From positions 1 to 27,825 of the forward strand of contig DEKU01000002.1 of assembly GCA_002354035.1 (NCBI GenBank): a DNA stretch of 27,825 nucleotides, given 5' to 3'. The notes beneath the pieces are model-generated. The model made no database searches, had not been told where the DNA came from, and was given only the letters and a program-made list of their open reading frames with translations. Below are positions 24,018 through 27,825 of the stretch, piece after piece (within the stretch, counting starts at the first letter, position 1; the number at the start of each line of letters is the position of its first letter). The translations under genes were made by a program, and so were the position numbers. This stretch comes from Bacteroidales bacterium UBA2714 (GTDB lineage: Bacteria; Bacteroidota; Bacteroidia; Bacteroidales; P3).

Positions 24018-25025
24018 TTAGAGCAGAGTGGCCAGCTTGGCAGCGAGGTCGCCCACGCGGGTGCTGTAGCCTTTCTCGTTGTCATACCAGCTCACCACCT
24101 TCACGAAGTTGCCGTCCATCACCTGGGTCAGCAGGCTGTCGAAGATGGAGCTGTTGGTGTTGTCGATAATGTCGACGCTCACAACGGGATCTTCGCAGTA
24201 TTGCAGCACACCCTTCATAGCGCCCTCGGCGGCCTCCTTGATGGCGGCGTTGATCTCTTCCTTGGTGACGGTGCAGTTCAGCTCGGCAGTGAGGTCAACC
24301 ACAGAACCGTCGGGAGTGGGAACGCGCATGGCGAAACCGTCCAGCTTACCTTTCAGTTCGGGGATTACCAGGCCAACAGCCTTGGCAGCACCGCTGGAGG
24401 TGGGAATGATCGACACGGCGGCGGCACGGGCACGGCGCAGGTCGCTGTGGGGCTGGTCCAGAATCTTCTGGTCGTTGGTGTAACTGTGAATGGTGTTCAT
24501 CAAACCGCGCTTGATACCGAATTTGTCATTCAGCACTTTGGCCACGGGAGCCAAGCAGTTGGTGGTGCAGCTTGCATTCGACACCAGTTGCATCTCTTTG
24601 GTCAGCACGTTGTCGTTCACGCCCATCACCACGGTGGCGTCCACATCCTCAGCCTTGCTGGCGGGAACGGTCAGAATCACCTTCTTGGCGCCGGCAATGA
24701 TATGTTTCATCATCTGCTCGCGTTTCTTGAACAGTCCGGTCGACTCGACAACGATGTCCACGCCCAGCTCTTTCCAGGGGAGGTTCTGGGGGTCGCGCTC
24801 GGCATAGATCTTCACCTTTTTGCCGTTCACCACGATGCAGTCTCCTTCAGCGTGTACTTCGCCTTCAAAGTTGTCGTGCACTGAGTCGTATTTGAACAGG
24901 TAAGCGAGGGTGTCTGCACTTGTCAAATCATTTACTGCCACGATGTCCAATTCGGGATGGTCCAGCATGGCGCGGAATGACATTCTTCCGATACGGCCGA
25001 AACCGTTGATTGCTACTTTTACCAT
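24018..25025 (-). CDS. gapA: Glyceraldehyde-3-phosphate dehydrogenase, type I
   Basis: A 335-residue glycolytic enzyme. The NAD-binding start is MVKVAINGFGRIGR, the catalytic Cys153 is in SNASCTTNC, the partner His is in NTIHSYTNDQ, and RVPTPDGSVVDL and WYDNEKGYSTRV are universal GAPDH segments. The open frame begins 14 codons earlier, but the ATG at 25025 gives the standard N-terminus. It has its own strong promoter (25079-25109) and terminator (23928-23967), as expected for a highly expressed stand-alone gene. Confidence 0.97.
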   Translation of the reverse strand: MVKVAINGFGRIGRMSFRAMLDHPELDIVAVNDLTSADTLAYLFKYDSVHDNFEGEVHAEGDCIVVNGKKVKIYAERDPQNLPWKELGVDIVVESTGLFKKREQMMKHIIAGAKKVILTVPASKAEDVDATVVMGVNDNVLTKEMQLVSNASCTTNCLAPVAKVLNDKFGIKRGLMNTIHSYTNDQKILDQPHSDLRRARAAAVSIIPTSSGAAKAVGLVIPELKGKLDGFAMRVPTPDGSVVDLTAELNCTVTKEEINAAIKEAAEGAMKGVLQYCEDPVVSVDIIDNTNSSIFDSLLTQVMDGNFVKVVSWYDNEKGYSTRVGDLAAKLATLL

Positions 25026-25078
25026 ATTGTTTTGTGTTTTAGGTGTTTGTGTGATATGTTGTTTCAATTTTCTTTTTA

Positions 25079-25109
25079 CAAATATACATTTTTTTCTCTA
25101 ATCCACAAA
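25079..25109 (-). promoter_or_regulatory. Promoter of gapA (TTTG-N19-TATATTTG)
   Basis: On the minus strand, TTTG (25109-25106) and TATATTTG (25086-25079) are separated by 19 bp, a perfect Bacteroidetes promoter. The leader to 25025 would be about 45-50 nt. Confidence 0.8.
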
Positions 25110-25116
25110 AAAATAG

Positions 25117-25124
25117 TACTTTTG
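25117..25124 (+). promoter_or_regulatory. Possible -7 box (TACTTTTG) for the glycosyltransferase gene
   Basis: TACTTTTG matches TAnnTTTG on the plus strand, just outside the gapA promoter. No clear -33 TTTG is at the right distance. The leader to 25277 would be about 145 nt and includes two copies of CGGGTGGGC (25156-25164, 25171-25179). Confidence 0.5.
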
Positions 25125-25276
25125 CAGCCATTTTTTAAGAAATGAAATGCCCTGCCGGGTGGGCTACCTGCGGGTGGGCAACCCTTTCCCAAGGTGTCCA
25201 AGCCCCTCCCCAAGGCCTTTCATCAATCACTGATAATAAACAGTAATACACTTCTAAAAAACAATGGTTTCTGCTT

Positions 25277-26140
25277 ATGGCCAAAAAAAAGAATAAAACC
25301 AAACGCCACAAAGGTCTGAAACGGTGGCGCCAGCTCTCTTTCCTCGGCAAAGTGTGGCGTTTTTGCTGGGTGGCGGTGCTTGCGCTCGTCGGCTTCTCCC
25401 TCTTCCAAGTCCTGTTCTGCTCCGTTTTCAATCCCCCGCTCACGCCCCTCATGGCCAAACGTTTCGTCGAGCAGGTGAAAGACCCCGACCGCCCCGTCCA
25501 CTTCGAGCGCCATTATGTCTCGCTCGACAATATCTCCCCCCATCTTATCAACGCTGTGGCAGTCTCCGAGGATGGAGGCCTTTACATGTATCACCACGGT
25601 TTCTTCATCCATCGGATGAAGGAGGTGTATCTCAAAAACCTCCGTGGCGGCAAACAGGCCGGGGCCAGCACCATCAGCCAGCAGACTGCCAAGAACTGTT
25701 TCCTCCCCCATTCCCGCCACATGTGGCGCAAGGCCGTCGAGGCCTACTATACCGTCCTTATCGAGAAAATCTGGGGCAAACGACGCATCATGGAGTGCTA
25801 CCTCAACATCATCGAGTTCGGCGACGGCATCTACGGCTGTGAAGCCGCCGCACAACACTATTTCCACCACTCCGCCAAGGAGCTCTCCCGTCGCGAGGCC
25901 TCCCTGCTGGCCGCCTGCCTTCCCCATCCCTTGCGCTCCAATCCTGCCCGTCCCTCAGGCTATCTCTCCCGCCGGGGCTCCACCATCCAGAGTCGCATGT
26001 CTACCTATGGCTCGGTGGCCAAACTCCAGGAGGGGAAAATCGTCATGGTCGAGGGCAAGAACAAGAAGTATATCAACATGGTCGAGAAGGAGAACCTGTT
26101 CGATTTCGCCCTCTGGCTGTTGGAACAGAAGATGAAATGA
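25277..26140 (+). CDS. mtgA: Monofunctional biosynthetic peptidoglycan glycosyltransferase
   Basis: A 287-residue GT51 enzyme that polymerises lipid II into glycan strands without a transpeptidase domain. A basic cytoplasmic start and one membrane segment (about 28-50) are followed by the family motifs in order: VSEDGGLYMYHHGF (catalytic Glu98), GASTISQQTAKN (129-140), RKAVEAYY (Glu155), IMECYLNIIEFGDGIYG, and EASLLAACLPHPLRSNP. The last segment closes the glycosyltransferase domain. The length is slightly greater than the approximately 240 residues of E. coli MtgA because of a C-terminal extension. The recombinase gene follows after 92 bp. Confidence 0.92.
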   Translation: MAKKKNKTKRHKGLKRWRQLSFLGKVWRFCWVAVLALVGFSLFQVLFCSVFNPPLTPLMAKRFVEQVKDPDRPVHFERHYVSLDNISPHLINAVAVSEDGGLYMYHHGFFIHRMKEVYLKNLRGGKQAGASTISQQTAKNCFLPHSRHMWRKAVEAYYTVLIEKIWGKRRIMECYLNIIEFGDGIYGCEAAAQHYFHHSAKELSRREASLLAACLPHPLRSNPARPSGYLSRRGSTIQSRMSTYGSVAKLQEGKIVMVEGKNKKYINMVEKENLFDFALWLLEQKMK

Positions 26141-26232
26141 AATATCTGACCAGTGAATTGACAAGTCACCATCAGCCATTCGCCCAGTAATTCACACCCG
26201 ACTCGCCCCATTCAGATTCCAATTCCCGCAGC

Positions 26233-27135
26233 ATGTCTTGGCAGGATTATATAACCGATTTCGAAACCCATCTCAGGCTGGAGCGCAACCTGTCCGACAA
26301 TACTGTCCAGGCCTATCTCAGCGACCTCTCCCACCTGCGCCGTTGGGCCGAGCCCCTCGGGGTCCAGCCCACCGCTGTCACCCCCTCCCACTTGCGCCAT
26401 ATCCTGGCCCAGCTGGCCGACATCCATGTGGCGCAGTCCACACAGTGCCGCGTCATCTCCGGCTGGCGCTCGTTTTTCCACATGCTGGTGGCCGACAATA
26501 TTATCGCCGACAACCCCGCCGACTATCTCGAAATGCCGTCCCGCCCCAAGCACCTTCCCGACGTGCTGTCCGACAGCGACATCCAAGCCATGCAAGCCAC
26601 CTTCGACCTCAGCCTCCCCGGCCCCGCGCGCAACAATGTCATTGTCGAGGTGCTATACGGCTGCGGCCTGCGCGTCTCCGAACTGGTAAACCTCAAACTC
26701 TCCAACATCTATGCCGACGAGCAGATGCTGCAAGTGATAGGCAAGGGCGACAAAGAGCGCTGGGTCCCCATCAACCCCCGTGCCCTCGACCTCCTCATGC
26801 AATACATCACCTACAACCGCAGCCAGCTCCCCATCCAGCGCGGGCAGGAGCTTTATGTGTTCCTCAACCTCAGGGGTCACCAGCTCTCGCGCATAGCCGT
26901 TTTCCAGTTCATCAAAGAGGCCGCCGCCAAGGCGGGCATCACCAAGAACGTCTCGCCCCACAGCCTGCGCCACAGCTTCGCCACCGAACTCGTGCAGAAC
27001 GGAGCCGACCTCCGCGCCGTGCAGGAAATGCTCGGCCACGAAAACCTCGCCACCACCGAAATCTACACCCACCTCTCCCGCCAATACCTCCGCGACACCA
27101 TCAGCACCTACCACCCCCACTACAGGAAACACTAA
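26233..27135 (+). CDS. xerD: Site-specific tyrosine recombinase XerC/XerD
   Basis: A 300-residue tyrosine recombinase, the size and domain plan of the Xer proteins that resolve chromosome dimers at dif. Residues 1-85 are the SAM-like DNA-binding domain (LRLERNLSDNTVQAYLSDL). The catalytic residues are Arg147 (GLRVSE), Lys171 (GKGDKER), His243 and Arg246 (HSLRHSFAT), His269 (LGHENLATT) and the nucleophile Tyr278 (EIYTH). PNNVIVEVLYG-like spacing and the absence of integrase-type extensions favour Xer over a phage integrase. XerD is more likely than XerC on overall look, but the two cannot be separated with certainty. No mobile-element genes flank it. Confidence 0.88.
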   Translation: MSWQDYITDFETHLRLERNLSDNTVQAYLSDLSHLRRWAEPLGVQPTAVTPSHLRHILAQLADIHVAQSTQCRVISGWRSFFHMLVADNIIADNPADYLEMPSRPKHLPDVLSDSDIQAMQATFDLSLPGPARNNVIVEVLYGCGLRVSELVNLKLSNIYADEQMLQVIGKGDKERWVPINPRALDLLMQYITYNRSQLPIQRGQELYVFLNLRGHQLSRIAVFQFIKEAAAKAGITKNVSPHSLRHSFATELVQNGADLRAVQEMLGHENLATTEIYTHLSRQYLRDTISTYHPHYRKH

Positions 27136-27235
27136 AACCGACCGCTCCCAAACCTACGGCATGTACTCCGTCTCGTCCAAACTACGGCATAGTGTAAGTA
27201 CCCTGCCTCCGACACAAAGGGCCGACCGACAGACA

Positions 27236-27267
27236 AACCCCACACTGAACGACAGCAGTGTGGGGTT
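27236..27267 (-). terminator. Probable terminator of the BspA-like gene
   Basis: A perfect 12-bp stem pairs AACCCCACACTG (27236-27247) with CAGTGTGGGGTT (27256-27267) around an 8-nt loop. The T tract on the minus strand is short (TTTGTCTG), 53 bp beyond the stop at 27320. It may also end the xerD transcript. Confidence 0.65.
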
Positions 27268-27319
27268 AATAGAATGCAGTGCATCCGGCACAGGCAGCTA
27301 ACAACAACCGGAGGCTGCT

Positions 27320-27825
27320 TTACTTAGATGTAGGCCTCAACCAAGTGAAAGTGACTCCGCTGGTAGGTAGTTCTGTGCCATCTTCCAATTCCGCCTGCAC
27401 CGCCGCCGGGCAGGTAATGGTGCAAGCACGAGAAGTGGTGGCGAGTCCACCGCACATCTCTGTCTTAACAGTAATACTGCTCATGTCAAAGTGTGAGAGG
27501 TTCAAGCTCGTCAGGCTGCTGCAACCCTCAAACATCCAGCCCATATACGTCACATTGGCGGTGTTGAAGTTGGAGAGGTTCAGGCTCGTCAGGCTGCTAC
27601 ACCATCCAAACATCCCGCTCATATTCGTCACATTCTCGGTGTTGAAGCTGGAAAGGTTGATGTTTGTCAGGCTGGCACAGCTGTCAAACATCGAGTACAT
27701 ATCCGTCACATTCTCGGTGTTGAAACTGGAGAGGTTGATGTTTGTCAAGCTGCCGCAGGCATAAAACATATAGCTCATATTCGTCACATTCTCGGTGTTG
27801 AAGTTGGAGAGGTCAAGGCTTGTCA
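27320..27825 (-). CDS. BspA-like leucine-rich-repeat (DUF285) surface protein, C-terminal part
   Basis: The frame is open to the right edge, so only the last 168 or so codons are seen and the start lies outside. Repeats of 26 residues (for example LTSLNLSNFNTANVTYMGWM, then FEGCSS) carry the N-V-T-x-M-x-x-M-F-x-x-C pattern of DUF285, known in Treponema and Bacteroidetes BspA-type adhesins. After the repeats a short domain ends in GTELPTSGVTFTWLR, without a clear T9SS tail. The protein is presumably surface-exposed; its anchor would be in the missing N-terminal part. Ligands of such proteins vary and cannot be inferred. Confidence 0.85.
   Translation of the reverse strand, partial: TSLDLSNFNTENVTNMSYMFYACGSLTNINLSSFNTENVTDMYSMFDSCASLTNINLSSFNTENVTNMSGMFGWCSSLTSLNLSNFNTANVTYMGWMFEGCSSLTSLNLSHFDMSSITVKTEMCGGLATTSRACTITCPAAVQAELEDGTELPTSGVTFTWLRPTSK
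27495..27825 (-). repeat. 78-bp coding repeats of the BspA-like gene
   Basis: The segment GAGAGGTT or a close variant recurs at 27495, 27573, 27651, 27729 and 27807, exactly 78 bp apart, which is 26 codons. Copies are very similar at the DNA level, so the array may change length by slippage or recombination. Confidence 0.8.

Noticed and set aside
26233..27135. Tyrosine recombinase as an integrase of a mobile element
   Set aside because: Length and domain plan are those of Xer proteins, and no att-site repeats, tRNA gene or cargo genes flank it.
26238..27197. Open frame of 319 codons overlapping xerD in another frame
   Set aside because: The product is rich in Pro, Arg and His with no domain; xerD has all six catalytic residues in the other frame.
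27495..27825. Regular repeats as a possible CRISPR array
   Set aside because: The period is 78 bp, a multiple of three, the whole unit is coding and conserved, and there are no unique spacers.

Overview
The window looks like a chromosomal segment of an anaerobic member of the Bacteroidales. The evidence is a protein with a type IX secretion (T9SS) sorting tail and a PCMD-like domain, a BspA-type leucine-rich-repeat surface protein at the right edge, several signal-peptide lipoproteins and outer-membrane barrels, a rubredoxin, and promoters of the Bacteroidetes form (TTTG, 19 bp, TAnnTTTG) instead of the sigma70 form. No rRNA, tRNA, insertion sequence, CRISPR array or prophage was seen. The genus cannot be fixed from the sequence alone.

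Layout, left to right. (1) 117-3744, plus: a GltS-like sodium symporter, an Omp85-like barrel without POTRA domains and a small membrane protein, closely spaced as an operon. (2) 3979-6943, minus: a T9SS-exported PCMD-like protein with its own terminator and -10-like box, a Y-family DNA polymerase and a rubredoxin; a two-tier palindrome lies between the last two. (3) 6944-7400: a 457-bp gene-free stretch with the rubredoxin promoter, alternative hairpins and an 11-bp tandem repeat. (4) 7401-15468, plus: a thioredoxin-fold exported protein whose CXXC site is replaced by DPNS, then a tight block of a 1052-aa TPR protein, a 617-aa outer-membrane protein and FolC. (5) 15676-16125, minus: a small lipoprotein of unknown function, divergent from (6) 16260-17894, plus: pruA (L-glutamate gamma-semialdehyde dehydrogenase). 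(7) 17958-22150, plus: a two-gene module, small outer-membrane barrel plus S41-protease-like lipoprotein, present twice in tandem and closed by a strong terminator. (8) 22189-25025, minus: an orphan BtuF/FepB-like binding lipoprotein overlapping fabG, and upstream of them gapA with its own promoter and terminator. (9) 25277-27135, plus: a monofunctional peptidoglycan glycosyltransferase and a XerC/XerD recombinase. (10) 27320 to the right edge, minus: the C-terminal part of a BspA-like repeat protein.

Most genes are housekeeping or envelope genes. The best candidate for an undescribed system is the duplicated barrel/S41-lipoprotein module (17958-22150). Both S41 proteins keep the serine region and an N-terminal DHH motif but lack the lysine of the classical CtpA/Prc Ser-Lys dyad, and each barrel directly precedes its lipoprotein. 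This could be a surface protease, binding or processing unit; that function is inference. Secondary points of interest are the redox-dead thioredoxin-fold protein, the palindrome between rubredoxin and the polymerase, and the TPR/outer-membrane-protein/FolC block.
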